From: Dethiobacter sp.
Lineage (GTDB): Bacteria > Bacillota > Dethiobacteria > Dethiobacterales > Dethiobacteraceae
Assembly: GCA_018333455.1 (NCBI GenBank)
Contig: JAGXTN010000065.1
Coordinates: 1-56,027, forward strand
Reading direction: 5' to 3'
Length of the DNA stretch: 56,027 nucleotides
The position numbers and the translations under genes were made by a program. This document shows positions 24,379 to 33,412 of this stretch, one piece after another. Position 1 is the stretch's first letter; every line of letters begins with the position of its first letter. The notes beneath the pieces are model-generated. The model saw only the letters and a list, made by a program, of their open reading frames with translations, made no database searches and was not told where the DNA came from.

Positions 24379-24399
24379 CTGAGCCAGGGGTGATCAAGG

Positions 24400-25983
24400 A
24401 TGGATGTTGTCACAGCTGCCAGGATGCGCGAAATTGACCTGCAGGCTACTCAGGACTATGGGATACCAAGCGTGGTGCTGATGGAAAACGCGGGTCTGCG
24501 TGTGGCGGAGGCGATTCGCGAAGGAGGAAGTGGCACCAATATCGTGATTGTTGCCGGGCGCGGCAATAACGGTGGCGATGGTTTTGTGGTGGCACGCCAC
24601 CTCTTTCAGGAGAAAAATGTATCGGTCTGGACAGCCGCCTCGTTAGCTGAATATGAAGGTGCCGCGAGGGTTAATTTTTCCATTTTGCAGAAACTGGGGA
24701 TTTCCCACCGTAACTTACAGGAAGAAGGGGCGTTAGCAGCGCTGGCGTCAGCCCTCGCTCAGGCGGACCTGGTAGTCGATGCTTTGCTTGGCACCGGGAT
24801 CGCCCGTGATGTGGAGCCGTTTTATGCGGCTATAATTAAGTTGATAAATGCCGGCAAGGCTCCGGTACTTTCTGTCGATATTCCTTCCGGCGTTTGTGCC
24901 GACACTGGAAAAATTCGCGGCATGGCAGTACAGGCAAAGATGACGATTACTTTTGGGCTGCCAAAGCAAGGACTTTTGCTCTTTCCCGGCGCAGCTTTTA
25001 CAGGCAGACTGGAAGTGGCTCAGATTGGTATCCCGCCAGCACTGCTTACCGGCTCGTCTTGTGCCTTGCTTACAGCTGCTACGGTCGGCAGCATGATACC
25101 GCAAAGACCGGCCGACGCTCATAAAGGAACTTTTGGTACAGTGCTGCTGGTGGGTGGGTCCTTGGGAATGTCGGGCGCTCTGACTCTCGCGGCCCGCGCA
25201 GCGCTGAGGGGCGGGTGTGGTCTGCTGTTTGCCGCTACACCGCGCAGTGTGCAGCAGATTGTTGCCGGGCAGGTAGCGGAAGCGATGACAATTCCACTGC
25301 CGGAAAGCAGTTCAGGTTACCTTCAGCGAGACGCGCTTGATCTTTTGCGGGAGAAGTGGTCGTCTTGCCAGGCAGTAGCGGTGGGTCCCGGCTTGACACA
25401 AAATGAGGAGATTCTGCCGGTTCTGGCGGGAGTCCTCTCGGAATGCCTGCTGCCTGTGGTGCTTGATGCCGATGCCCTAAATTTACTGGCCAGGCATCGC
25501 GGGCTTTTGTCCGGACGGAGGGCGCCGCTGATCCTGACACCCCATCCCGGTGAGGCCGCCAGATTGCTCTCCTGTAGCAGCGCAGAGATTCAGGCAGACA
25601 GGCTGGGTGCGGTGCGGGAAATGGCGAAAATTTACCGTAGCATAGTAGTGCTAAAGGGTGCCCATAGTTTGGTCTGCAGCCCCGACGGTGAAACCTCCTT
25701 TAATGTGACTGGTAACAGTGGCATGGCTTCGGCAGGATGTGGCGATGTGCTGACGGGGTTGCTCGCGGCTCTTATCGCGCAGGGTGTGGATGCGCTTAGC
25801 GCTGCCCGTCTAGGTGTCTATTTGCATGGGCTGGCCGGCGACTTGGCTGTCAAATTCACCGGCCAATCAGCTTTACTGGCCGGTGACGTAATTGAGCATA
25901 TTTCCCAGGCATATCTGGAAACTACAAAAATACATATGGAGAGAGGAGTAGGTAAAAATGTTGGCGAGAGAAGTAATGACTAG
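24400..25983 (+). CDS. nnrE/nnrD: Bifunctional NAD(P)H-hydrate repair enzyme
   Basis: This 527-residue fusion repairs hydrated NAD(P)H. The N-terminal epimerase (about 1-215) has the NNGGDGFVVARHL loop, ALLGTGIAR and SVDIPSGV; the C-terminal ADP/ATP-dependent dehydratase (about 225-500) has LTPHPGEAARL and the catalytic NSGMASAGCGDVLTG. Length and order equal E. coli Nnr (YjeF). In Firmicutes the gene often lies near acpS and alr, as here. Its end overlaps the next gene by 26 bases. The structured repeat (24205-24378) immediately upstream could affect its expression. Confidence 0.94.
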   Translation: MDVVTAARMREIDLQATQDYGIPSVVLMENAGLRVAEAIREGGSGTNIVIVAGRGNNGGDGFVVARHLFQEKNVSVWTAASLAEYEGAARVNFSILQKLGISHRNLQEEGALAALASALAQADLVVDALLGTGIARDVEPFYAAIIKLINAGKAPVLSVDIPSGVCADTGKIRGMAVQAKMTITFGLPKQGLLLFPGAAFTGRLEVAQIGIPPALLTGSSCALLTAATVGSMIPQRPADAHKGTFGTVLLVGGSLGMSGALTLAARAALRGGCGLLFAATPRSVQQIVAGQVAEAMTIPLPESSSGYLQRDALDLLREKWSSCQAVAVGPGLTQNEEILPVLAGVLSECLLPVVLDADALNLLARHRGLLSGRRAPLILTPHPGEAARLLSCSSAEIQADRLGAVREMAKIYRSIVVLKGAHSLVCSPDGETSFNVTGNSGMASAGCGDVLTGLLAALIAQGVDALSAARLGVYLHGLAGDLAVKFTGQSALLAGDVIEHISQAYLETTKIHMERGVGKNVGERSND

Positions 25984-26404
25984 AGATGTTGTCACTGTGA
26001 CTTTGGCTGCTTCGGTAACTGAGGTGGCTCGTCTGTTGGTGGAGCATAAAGTCAGCGGTTTGCCTGTTGTTGATGAGGAACATCGTGTGGTGGGCATGAT
26101 TACTGAAGGAGACCTGATTTATCAGGATAAAAAGGTGCATATGCCTGCTTTTTTAGAAATCCTGGGTGGTGTAATTTACTTAGAAAATCCGCAGCGCATC
26201 GTTAATGATCTAAAAAAAATGACGGCCACCAAAGTTGCGGAAGTGATGACAAGCAAAGTCTATACTGTAAAAGAAGATGCGTCCATGGAAGATATCGCTA
26301 CAATTATGGTGGAGCGGCAGGTTAACCGGTTACCGGTTGTGGACCAGAATGGCAAACTGGTAGGCATCATCAGCAGGCAGGATTTGGTTAAAGCAATGAT
26401 TTAG
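25958..26404 (+). CDS. Paired CBS-domain protein
   Basis: A 148-residue protein of two CBS domains (about 1-60 and 85-148), with VMTRDVVTV, GLPVVDEEHRVVGMITEGDL and VMTSKVYTV, RLPVVDQNGKLVGIISRQDL. CBS pairs bind adenosine nucleotides such as AMP, ATP or SAM and act as energy sensors. It has no attached effector domain, so the partner is unknown. The start overlaps the nnrED end, with GGAGAGAGGAG as ribosome site, implying coupled expression. Confidence 0.9.
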   Translation: MLAREVMTRDVVTVTLAASVTEVARLLVEHKVSGLPVVDEEHRVVGMITEGDLIYQDKKVHMPAFLEILGGVIYLENPQRIVNDLKKMTATKVAEVMTSKVYTVKEDASMEDIATIMVERQVNRLPVVDQNGKLVGIISRQDLVKAMI

Positions 26405-26457
26405 AGACCCGGCAGAGCTGTGAGTCTGCCGGGCAGGCTCACAGAAAGGGGAGAATC

Positions 26458-27111
26458 ATGTTGTTTGCTCGGGCGTTAGCAGCAATATTAATATTGCTGC
26501 TATTGTTTATTTCAGGATGCTCCATGACCGGAGAGCGCCTGCGTAATGAACTGACAAGAAAGCTGGAGCAAGTAGACTGTTACTATGCGGAAGTGAAAGC
26601 TGAAGTGTTTAGCCCTGAAGGGATGCAGAGCTATTTGGCCAAGCAGTGGTGGCAAGAAACGGGACGATGGCGGGTGGAGGTAGACTCGGCTACCTCAAGC
26701 CAGATCTTTATCTGTGACGGAAAACAGATTTTTGTTTATCAGCGGGGTGAAGGAGAATATGACCGTTTGCTGGCAAAGCCGAGCACTCTGGGAGCGCCGC
26801 CCTTTTCTCTTATCAAGCAATTGGAGCTGTTTCTTAACGCTAAGGAATATACTTTTGAGGGCAGAGCTGAACTGACCGGAAATACATATTATGTTGTGTC
26901 TTTTATGGGATTACATCGTGACGAAGCTATCAAAATGTGGCTTGATACGCGAACATTGTTTCCTGTTATGGTAGAGACTAGGTTGGAGGATGAATTGCTT
27001 AGCCGCATTACCCGTACTAACTTAGAACTTGACCCTGCTCTGCCGGAGGCGTTGTTTAGCTTAGAACAGCTGAAAGAACGGAAAGTTACTAACATTCCCG
27101 GCTGTTCTTGA
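26458..27111 (+). CDS. LolA-like lipoprotein of the GerS/YdcC type
   Basis: A 217-residue lipoprotein: a signal peptide ends in the lipobox FISGC (Cys21), and the mature part looks like a LolA-fold barrel (WRVEVDSATSSQIFICDGKQIFVYQ, YYVVSFMG, WLDTRTLFPVMVE). Bacillus YdcC sits between acpS and alr, and Clostridioides GerS is in an operon with a racemase; GerS binds CwlD and is needed for cortex modification. The neighbours here (acpS, nnrED, alr) and the presence of cwlD support that role. Sequence similarity in this family is low, so the call rests on fold and context. Confidence 0.72.
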   Translation: MLFARALAAILILLLLFISGCSMTGERLRNELTRKLEQVDCYYAEVKAEVFSPEGMQSYLAKQWWQETGRWRVEVDSATSSQIFICDGKQIFVYQRGEGEYDRLLAKPSTLGAPPFSLIKQLELFLNAKEYTFEGRAELTGNTYYVVSFMGLHRDEAIKMWLDTRTLFPVMVETRLEDELLSRITRTNLELDPALPEALFSLEQLKERKVTNIPGCS

Positions 27112-27138
27112 ATATGATGCATCGAAAGGAGTGATCCC

Positions 27139-27333
27139 ATGGGTCTAGATGAATTGCCGCCCTGCCCTACAGACTTGTTTCTAGAGATTGAAGCCGGCGA
27201 TACATTGGCAAAAATTGCCAAGGAGCAGGGGGTAACGGTGGAAGGCATTCTTGCTTTAAATCCTGGGTTGGATCCGCTGAATTTACGAATTGGCACATTC
27301 ATTTGTCTGCCGCTCGCAGAAGAAAAAGGATGA
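27139..27333 (+). CDS. Small LysM-domain protein
   Basis: The 64-residue protein is essentially one LysM module: IEAGDTLAKIAKEQGVTVEGILALNPGLDPLNLRIGTFICLP has the usual alpha-beta pattern. LysM binds N-acetylglucosamine polymers, suggesting a wall or spore-coat location, yet no signal peptide is present. GAAAGGAGTG precedes ATG, 27 bases after the lipoprotein gene. A terminator at 27346-27388 closes the unit. Confidence 0.82.
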   Translation: MGLDELPPCPTDLFLEIEAGDTLAKIAKEQGVTVEGILALNPGLDPLNLRIGTFICLPLAEEKG

Positions 27334-27345
27334 TAGCAACAGAAA

Positions 27346-27388
27346 GCAAAAAAGTGCCGCCACTCTGATGAGGCGGTATTTTTTTGTA
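27346..27388 (+). terminator. Rho-independent terminator after the LysM gene
   Basis: CCGCC/GGCGG forms the stem with an A-run before it and seven T after it. Confidence 0.85.
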
Positions 27389-27396
27389 GAAAACTG

Positions 27397-27425
27397 TTGC
27401 GGGGTGTGCCGTTTGCTGTTATAAT
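27397..27425 (+). promoter_or_regulatory. Promoter of the pheB-hom-thrB-lysC operon
   Basis: TTGCGG (27397-27402) and a perfect TATAAT (27420-27425) have the optimal 17-base spacer. It lies directly after the LysM terminator and 50 bases before pheB. Confidence 0.75.
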
Positions 27426-27474
27426 GTTTAGCATATGTGAATATCTGTCCATGTGCAGTAGACGGGAGTTTTCC

Positions 27475-27921
27475 ATGAAAGAAAGACAGGATAACTTGTA
27501 TCTTGTACAGGAACATGTGTTGCCGTTGGTGCTGAGGAAGACGGCGGAAGCCAAGGAAATGCTGAAAAAAGGAAAGGTGAAAACGGTCCACGAGGCAGTG
27601 CAGGCGGTTGGCATCAGCCGTGGAGCGTTTTACAAGTACCGTGATTATATTTTCCCGTTCCGTGAGGTAAGTCGCGGCAAGATCCTGACCATTTCGCTGA
27701 TTCTTGAACATACTGCCGGTGTTCTTTCGGAAGTGTTGACTGCTATTGCCTGCTCACGCGGCAATGTGTTGACCATTAATCAAGGAATTCCGCTGCAAGG
27801 GGTGGCTAACGCCTCCATTTCCTTTGAAACGGAAAGAATGACAGATGAGCTAGATGCTCTGCTTGGAAAATTGGCTGCCATTCCTGGTGTTCAGAAGTTG
27901 GAGCTGATTGGACAGAGCTAG
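27475..27921 (+). CDS. pheB: ACT-domain protein PheB/YszB type
   Basis: A 148-residue protein with an N-terminal helix-turn-helix-like part (VHEAVQAVGISRGAFYKYRDYIFPF) and a C-terminal ACT domain (ILTISLILEHTAGVLSEVLTAIA). The family name PheB comes from an old assignment; it is now seen as an amino-acid-binding regulator encoded before hom in many Firmicutes. ATG 27475 with GGGAG at proper spacing gives the family length. It starts an operon with hom, thrB and lysC and probably senses an aspartate-family amino acid. Confidence 0.88.
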   Translation: MKERQDNLYLVQEHVLPLVLRKTAEAKEMLKKGKVKTVHEAVQAVGISRGAFYKYRDYIFPFREVSRGKILTISLILEHTAGVLSEVLTAIACSRGNVLTINQGIPLQGVANASISFETERMTDELDALLGKLAAIPGVQKLELIGQS

Positions 27922-27949
27922 CGAAGGATTTGAGACAGGAGTGATGCAA

Positions 27950-29239
27950 ATGCAAAAAGATGTATTGCGAATCGGCTTTCTTGGCTTGGGAACGGTGGGA
28001 ACGGGTGCGCTGAAAATCTTGGAGAAAAACGGGGCGGAAATCAGCCGCAAGCTTGGTCTTCGTTTGGAGGTGAGGCGGGTAGCCGTGCGTAACCTTGACA
28101 AGTCGCGGGATACTAACCTTCCTCCGGAGATTTTTACTGACAATACGGATCATGTGGTTAACGACCCGGAAATTGATATTGTGGTGGAAGTGATGGGCGG
28201 CGTGGACAACGCCCGCAAAGCGATCGCCCGGGCGCTGGAGAACGGCAAATTTGTAGTTACTGCCAACAAAGATTTGCTGGCTCAGTTCGGGGTGGAACTG
28301 TTAGCTATCGCCAAAAACCAAGGTAAGAATATTTTTTACGAAGCGAGTGTGGGCGGAGGTATTCCGCTGATTCGGCCGCTGAAACATTGTCTGGCGGCAA
28401 ACCGGATTGAAAAGGTCATGGGAATTATTAACGGAACAACCAATTATATCCTTACCAAGATGTCTTGTGAGGGCCGGGAGTTTGAGGAAGCGTTGGCGGA
28501 AGCGCAGGCGAAAGGTTTTGCCGAGGCTGATCCCGCCTCTGATGTGGAAGGCAGGGATGCTGCTTATAAGCTGGCCATTTTGGCCTCTTTAGCGTTTTCC
28601 AGTAAAATTGAGCTGGACGAGATTTATGTGGAAGGGATTGCCGGTGTTAAACTGCGGGATATCCGTTATGCTCAGGAACTGGGCTATACAGTTAAATTGC
28701 TGGCCATGGGGGAGGAAACTGACGGCAGGTTAAAACTGCGCGTTCATCCCACATTGATTCCGACGGTACATCCTTTGGCTGCGGTGGCTAATGAGTTTAA
28801 CGCCATTTTCCTAGTGGGCGATGCGGTTGGTGAAGTGATGTTTTACGGTCGCGGGGCAGGTTCCCTGCCCACCGGTTCTGCCATTTGTGCCGATATTATT
28901 GACGCTGCCCGCTGCATCAAAAATGAGGTGGAAAACGGGATAGTCGAAGCCACCTTCGGGAAAAAAGCAGTCGTGCCGATGGAAGAGCAGCAGTCACTCT
29001 TTTATTTGCGTCTGAAAGCAAAAGATGAGCCCGGCGTATTTGCTAAGCTGGCCACAGCTTTTGGGGAAGCAGAAGTGAGCCTTGACATGATTATGCAGAA
29101 GCGTAGTGAGGCCGGAACGGCAGAAATTGTGCTGGTGACACATGGTGTCAGCGAGGGGAAATTTAAAAAAGCCATGCAGGCGCTGGAGGAAGTGCCGGCT
29201 ATTCGCAGTATAAACAGCATTTTGCGTGTTGTCGAATAG
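27950..29239 (+). CDS. hom: Homoserine dehydrogenase
   Basis: The 429-residue enzyme reduces aspartate semialdehyde to homoserine. It shows the Rossmann start RIGFLGLGTVGTG, the catalytic EASVGGGIPLI and GIINGTTNYIL, SDVEGRDAAYK, and a C-terminal ACT domain (about 350-429, YLRLKAKDEPGVFAKLA) for threonine feedback. I chose the second of two nearby ATGs because AGGAG is eight bases before it. It is followed by thrB, so homoserine goes to threonine; no threonine synthase gene is in the window. Confidence 0.94.
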   Translation: MQKDVLRIGFLGLGTVGTGALKILEKNGAEISRKLGLRLEVRRVAVRNLDKSRDTNLPPEIFTDNTDHVVNDPEIDIVVEVMGGVDNARKAIARALENGKFVVTANKDLLAQFGVELLAIAKNQGKNIFYEASVGGGIPLIRPLKHCLAANRIEKVMGIINGTTNYILTKMSCEGREFEEALAEAQAKGFAEADPASDVEGRDAAYKLAILASLAFSSKIELDEIYVEGIAGVKLRDIRYAQELGYTVKLLAMGEETDGRLKLRVHPTLIPTVHPLAAVANEFNAIFLVGDAVGEVMFYGRGAGSLPTGSAICADIIDAARCIKNEVENGIVEATFGKKAVVPMEEQQSLFYLRLKAKDEPGVFAKLATAFGEAEVSLDMIMQKRSEAGTAEIVLVTHGVSEGKFKKAMQALEEVPAIRSINSILRVVE

Positions 29240-29275
29240 CGTTTGCGCCAGCCAGAGGGGAAAGGAACGGAGAAA

Positions 29276-30181
29276 ATGGTTACCATCCGTGTGCCTGCCA
29301 CATCGGCAAACTTAGGACCAGGCTTTGATGTGCTGGGGATGGCCTTAAATGTTTATAATATCGTAGAAATGGCGCCTGAGCCATCAGGCGCCACTGTTGT
29401 GGAAGTGACCGGGGAAGGGGCAAGCCTGCTGTGCAAGTCTGGCTCCAAGCTGATGGTGGATGCGGCGCGCAGTGTGTTTACTGCGGCTGGCGCAAGACAG
29501 CCCGGTCTGTTGATCAGGCAGCACAACCGTATCCCGCTTTTTCGCGGCATGGGCAGTTCGGCAGCTGCCATTGCCGGCGGTATGGCCGCGGCTAATGCTC
29601 TTTTGCCCGAACCTTTGCCGGCTAAGAAAATTTTGCAGCTGGCCACAGAAATGGAAGGCCATCCTGACAATGTGGCGCCGGCGCTCTTTGGTGGCTTTGT
29701 GGCCTCCTGTGCCGTAGACGGGGATGTCCATTATGCCTGCATAGAATCGCCGGCTGCTTTAAAGCTGGCGGTGGCGGTGCCGGACTTTACTTTGCCGACG
29801 AAAAAGTCGCGTAAGGCCTTGCCGCAAATGATTCCCATGGCGGATGCCGTGTTTAACATCGGGCAGGTGGCGCTACTCGTGGCAGCTCTGTGCAGGGGGG
29901 ACTTGGCAGCGCTTGCACACGCGATGAATGACAGGCTTCACCAGCCATATCGGAGTGCGCTAATCCCCGGACTGGATAATGTATTTTCCGCAGCACAGTC
30001 GGCTGGTGCGCTGGCTACGGTGTTAAGCGGTGCCGGCCCTGCTGTAATTTCGTTTGTGAGCGAAAATGAAGCTTTAGTTGGAGCAGCGATGCATCGGGCG
30101 TTTGCCGCCTGCGGAGTAAGGTGCCGCATAATTTTGACCGGCGTGGGCAAAACTGGTGCATTCAACAGTAAAGTAAGTTAA
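29276..30181 (+). CDS. thrB: Homoserine kinase
   Basis: A 301-residue GHMP kinase that phosphorylates homoserine. It has the start VRVPATSANLGPGFD-type segment (IRVPATSANLGPGFDVLG), the ATP loop RGMGSSAAAIAGG, and the C-terminal VLSGAGPAVISF. The ATG at 29276 lies behind AACGGAG; an in-frame TTG eleven codons earlier is unlikely. The operon order hom-thrB-lysC makes the threonine branch clear. Confidence 0.94.
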   Translation: MVTIRVPATSANLGPGFDVLGMALNVYNIVEMAPEPSGATVVEVTGEGASLLCKSGSKLMVDAARSVFTAAGARQPGLLIRQHNRIPLFRGMGSSAAAIAGGMAAANALLPEPLPAKKILQLATEMEGHPDNVAPALFGGFVASCAVDGDVHYACIESPAALKLAVAVPDFTLPTKKSRKALPQMIPMADAVFNIGQVALLVAALCRGDLAALAHAMNDRLHQPYRSALIPGLDNVFSAAQSAGALATVLSGAGPAVISFVSENEALVGAAMHRAFAACGVRCRIILTGVGKTGAFNSKVS

Positions 30182-30205
30182 ATTAGCGGCAGATGGAGGA
30201 AAACT

Positions 30206-31498
30206 ATGGCATTAATTGTGCAAAAATACGGCGGCACGTCTGTGGGCAACGTGGAATGTATCTTTAATGTGGCGCGCAGAATTAGCCAAGCTGTAGCGGC
30301 AGGCCACAGCGTTGCGGTGGTAGTCTCAGCTATGGGTCATTCTACCGATGAACTAGTCTCACTGGCCAAGAGTGTTTCAGCCTGTCCGCCTGAGCGGGAA
30401 ATGGCCATGCTTTTAGCGACGGGGGAGCAGGTTACTATCGCTTTGCTTGCCATGGCTCTTCAGGAACTGGGTTGCCAGGCTGTTTCGTTTACCGGTCCCC
30501 AAGCGGGCGTTTTGACTGACGGTGTGCCACTAAATGCGCGTATTCGGCAGTTTAGCGCGCTGCGTGTACGGGAAGCGTTGCAAGCGGGACGTGTGGCGGT
30601 GGTGGCCGGTTTTCAGGGTGCTGATGCAAACGCTGAAATTAACACGCTTGGCCGCGGCGGATCTGATACTACTGCGGTTGCTTTGGCGGCGGCTATTGGC
30701 GCCGACGAGTGCGAAATATATACAGATGTAGACGGGGTATTTACTGCAGACCCTCGAATAGTCCCGGACGCACGGAAACTGCAGGAAATCACTTATGATG
30801 AAATGCTGGAAATGGCCAGTTTGGGCGCTAAAGTGCTCCACCCCCGCGCAGTGGAATGCGGCAAAGAGAATAACGTGGTGATCCATGTGCGTTCAAGTTT
30901 CCACTCTGAACCCGGGACGCTGGTAAAGGAGGAGACAAGTATGGAAAAGGGTGCAGCCATCAGCGGGATAGCTTGGGATGAGGACCAGGCGAAGATTGCC
31001 GTTGTGGGCGTTCCTGACAAACCCGGCATTGCCGCATTGATTTTTGGCGCCATTGCGCAGGGTGGGATTAACGTGGATTTGATTGTACAAAGTATTCGCC
31101 GTGAAGGTGAAAACGATATCCTCTTTACTGTTCATGCCGATGATTTGGACAAAGCATTACTCATTTTGGAGCCATTAATTAAAAACATCGGCGCTAAGGA
31201 ATTGTATCACCAGCGTAACGTGGCTAAGATCTCTGTGGTGGGAGCGGGGATGGTGCACCATAGCGGAGTTGCCGCCGGCATGTTTTGTGCATTGGCCGGT
31301 GAAGAAATCAATATTGAAATTATTTCCACCTCTGAAATTAGAATTTCCTGTTTGATTGAAAAGAGTCGCGTTTATGATGCGGCCCGGGCGATTCATCGAT
31401 TTTTTAAGTTGGCAGATGATGTGGCATTCTCAGAAAAAAGCAATTCAGACACTAGCCTTACCAGCAGGAATAATCAAGTATGCCGTGGAATACAATAG
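30206..31498 (+). CDS. lysC: Aspartate kinase
   Basis: The 430-residue kinase catalyses the first step of the aspartate family. Key segments are VQKYGGTSVG at the start, GRGGSDTTAVALAAAIGA, and EIYTDVDGVFTADPR; two ACT domains follow (from about 265), including VVGVPDKPGIAALIF and ISVVGAGMVHHSGVA. A poorly conserved tail of about 25 residues follows the last ACT. Regulation is likely by lysine or threonine binding to the ACT pair. GGAGG precedes ATG. Confidence 0.94.
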   Translation: MALIVQKYGGTSVGNVECIFNVARRISQAVAAGHSVAVVVSAMGHSTDELVSLAKSVSACPPEREMAMLLATGEQVTIALLAMALQELGCQAVSFTGPQAGVLTDGVPLNARIRQFSALRVREALQAGRVAVVAGFQGADANAEINTLGRGGSDTTAVALAAAIGADECEIYTDVDGVFTADPRIVPDARKLQEITYDEMLEMASLGAKVLHPRAVECGKENNVVIHVRSSFHSEPGTLVKEETSMEKGAAISGIAWDEDQAKIAVVGVPDKPGIAALIFGAIAQGGINVDLIVQSIRREGENDILFTVHADDLDKALLILEPLIKNIGAKELYHQRNVAKISVVGAGMVHHSGVAAGMFCALAGEEINIEIISTSEIRISCLIEKSRVYDAARAIHRFFKLADDVAFSEKSNSDTSLTSRNNQVCRGIQ

Positions 31499-31522
31499 GT
31501 ACTAGTTAGGTGGTGTGATCTT

Positions 31523-32662
31523 GTGTGCGGTTTCCCGCTGCGGCCGGCATGGGCTGAAATCAATCTTGCAGCGATCGGTCATAATGTTCGCCAATTTAAA
31601 AACCATCTTTCTCCTAAAACATCGATTATGGCTATTGTTAAGGCCGACGGGTACGGCCACGGGGCTGTTGAGGTAGCCCGGGCGGCGGTGGCCGCCGGCG
31701 TTTCATTTCTTGGTGTCGGTCTGGTGGAAGAAGCGGTGCAGCTGCGTGAAAACGGCTTCGATGTGCCTATTCTGATACTTGGCTTCACTCCCGCCGAATA
31801 CGCCCCTTACCTTTGCCAGTATAAGCTGACACCTTCTGTTTTCACTTTGGAGGAGGCAGACGCTTTTGCTCGCGCCGCAAGAAACTGCGCACAAACGCTT
31901 GCTGTTCACGTTGCAGTCGATACAGGAATGGGCAGGGTCGGCTGTTTCCCCTGCGAAAAGGCAGACGGCTTTATCGCTCATCTGGCGGCGTTGCAGGGAC
32001 TAGTGTTGCAAGGGATCTATACTCATTTTGCGTCTGCCGACCAGTCTGATAAAAGCTTTGCTTGCTGGCAACTGAAACGATTTAACGACCTTGTGCACCG
32101 CTTGGCAGCGCAGGGAATTCATATTCCTGTGAAGCATACGGCTAACAGTGCCGCAAGTATTGATTTGCCCGAGGCTCATTTTGAGATGGTGCGTATAGGC
32201 ATCAGCCTCTATGGCCTCTATCCCTCCGCAGAGGTGGAACGGTCGGCTGTGGCGCTGCGTCCGGCGATGTCTTTAAAAGCACGGATTATTTTTACCAAGG
32301 ATATCCCGGCAGGAACGGGAGTTTCTTATGGCAGCACTTATGTGGCCAACAGGCTTGAAAGGATTGCCACTTTGCCGTTAGGTTATGGTGATGGGTATCC
32401 TAGGAAGCTCTCTAACGTCGGCCAGGTATTGGTGAGGGGCAAACGGGCGCCGATTGTGGGGCGTGTTTGTATGGACCAGACCATGATAAATGTGCAGGAT
32501 ATCGGCGGTGTGCTTGCGGGCGAGGAGGCAGTCCTCTTCGGGCGCCAGGGGAAGGCTCTTTTGCACGTGGATGAAGTGGCCGGTTGGTTAGATACTATAA
32601 ACTATGAATTGGTTACCCGGATAAGCGGCAGGATACCGCGGGTCTATGTTTGGGAAGACTGA
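31523..32662 (+). CDS. alr: Alanine racemase
   Basis: A 379-residue PLP enzyme interconverting L- and D-alanine for peptidoglycan, and in spore formers also limiting alanine-driven germination. The PLP Lys is in AIVKADGYGHG; the second catalytic Tyr is in GVSYGSTYVA; CMDQTMINV is the conserved C-terminal segment. GTG 31523 is the only good start, after AGGTGG. The mazEF-type genes follow immediately, exactly as in Bacillus. Confidence 0.95.
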   Translation: MCGFPLRPAWAEINLAAIGHNVRQFKNHLSPKTSIMAIVKADGYGHGAVEVARAAVAAGVSFLGVGLVEEAVQLRENGFDVPILILGFTPAEYAPYLCQYKLTPSVFTLEEADAFARAARNCAQTLAVHVAVDTGMGRVGCFPCEKADGFIAHLAALQGLVLQGIYTHFASADQSDKSFACWQLKRFNDLVHRLAAQGIHIPVKHTANSAASIDLPEAHFEMVRIGISLYGLYPSAEVERSAVALRPAMSLKARIIFTKDIPAGTGVSYGSTYVANRLERIATLPLGYGDGYPRKLSNVGQVLVRGKRAPIVGRVCMDQTMINVQDIGGVLAGEEAVLFGRQGKALLHVDEVAGWLDTINYELVTRISGRIPRVYVWED

Positions 32663-32682
32663 ACTTGGGGGGGGTGTCTGTC

Positions 32683-32955
32683 TTGGCAGAAACGAAACGG
32701 ATTATGATTAGCCTTCCGCATAATTTGTTAGAAGAAGTTGACGGGATTGTTGCCGATGAAAAGCGGACGCGTTCCGATTTTATTCGGGAAGCCATGCGTC
32801 TGTATTTGGCGGAGCGGGAAAAGCTGCTTATCCGAGAGAGAATGCAAAGAGGGTACGCGGAAATGGCGAAGCTGAACTTGTTGCTGGCCACCGAAGCCTT
32901 TGAAGTAGAAAACGAGGCTAATCTGATTGCCGAATTGCTGGTGGGGAATAAGTGA
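32683..32955 (+). CDS. ndoAI: Antitoxin EndoAI / MazE type
   Basis: The 90-residue antitoxin has a ribbon-helix-helix N terminus ([38 protein letters not shown]) and a C-terminal tail [21 protein letters not shown] that in Bacillus EndoAI blocks the RNase. TTG at 32683 matches the family start and lies behind the GGGGGGG site; longer in-frame versions overlap alr. The stop overlaps the toxin start (GTGA). Confidence 0.9.
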   Translation: MAETKRIMISLPHNLLEEVDGIVADEKRTRSDFIREAMRLYLAEREKLLIRERMQRGYAEMAKLNLLLATEAFEVENEANLIAELLVGNK

Positions 32956-33311
32956 ATAAACTTGAAGTGAAGAGGGGATATATCTTTTTCGCCGATTTGA
33001 GTCCTGTTGTCGGTTCAGAACAAGGTGGCGTCCGCCCGGTGCTGGTAATTCAAAACGATGTCGGAAATAAATATAGTCCTACAGTGATTATTGCCGCCAT
33101 AACCTCTCAAATTGAAAAAGCAAAACTGCCCACGCACGTGGAAGTGGAAGCAAAGGAATATGGACTGGAGAAAGATTCCGTTATCTTGCTTGAGCAAATT
33201 CGTACTATTGACAAACAGCGCCTTCATGGCAAAGTGACCGAACTGGATGGTCGTGTGATGCTGAAAGTAAGTCAGGCCTTAAAAATATCTTTAGGACTGA
33301 TTGATTTTTGA
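32952..33311 (+). CDS. ndoA: mRNA endonuclease EndoA / MazF type
   Basis: A 119-residue MazF-fold ribonuclease. It begins [31 protein letters not shown], carrying the conserved Arg and Glu-Gln-Gly-Gly loop, and has [19 protein letters not shown] and [13 protein letters not shown], all canonical. Bacillus EndoA cleaves mRNA at UACAU. The GTG start overlaps the antitoxin stop by four bases. The toxin core shows no truncation, so the pair appears functional. Confidence 0.93.
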   Translation: MNKLEVKRGYIFFADLSPVVGSEQGGVRPVLVIQNDVGNKYSPTVIIAAITSQIEKAKLPTHVEVEAKEYGLEKDSVILLEQIRTIDKQRLHGKVTELDGRVMLKVSQALKISLGLIDF

Positions 33312-33396
33312 TTTGCCCTCACCCTAACTCTAACCTCTAATTCTATCCTCCGACATCTAATTCTAACCTCCAACCTCTAACCTCCAACATCTAATA
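33312..33396 (+). repeat. Degenerate pyrimidine-rich tandem repeats
   Basis: The R2 core GCCCTCACCCTA is followed by variants of TCTAACCTCCAACA repeated about five times. The units vary in length and no unique spacers separate them, so this is not a CRISPR array. The final unit ends just before the SD of the next gene. Confidence 0.65.
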
Positions 33397-33412
33397 ATGG
33401 GAGGTTGTCCCA

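Noticed and set aside
33312-33396. CRISPR array
   Set aside because: Repeat units are short, degenerate and contiguous, with no spacers, and no cas genes occur in the window.
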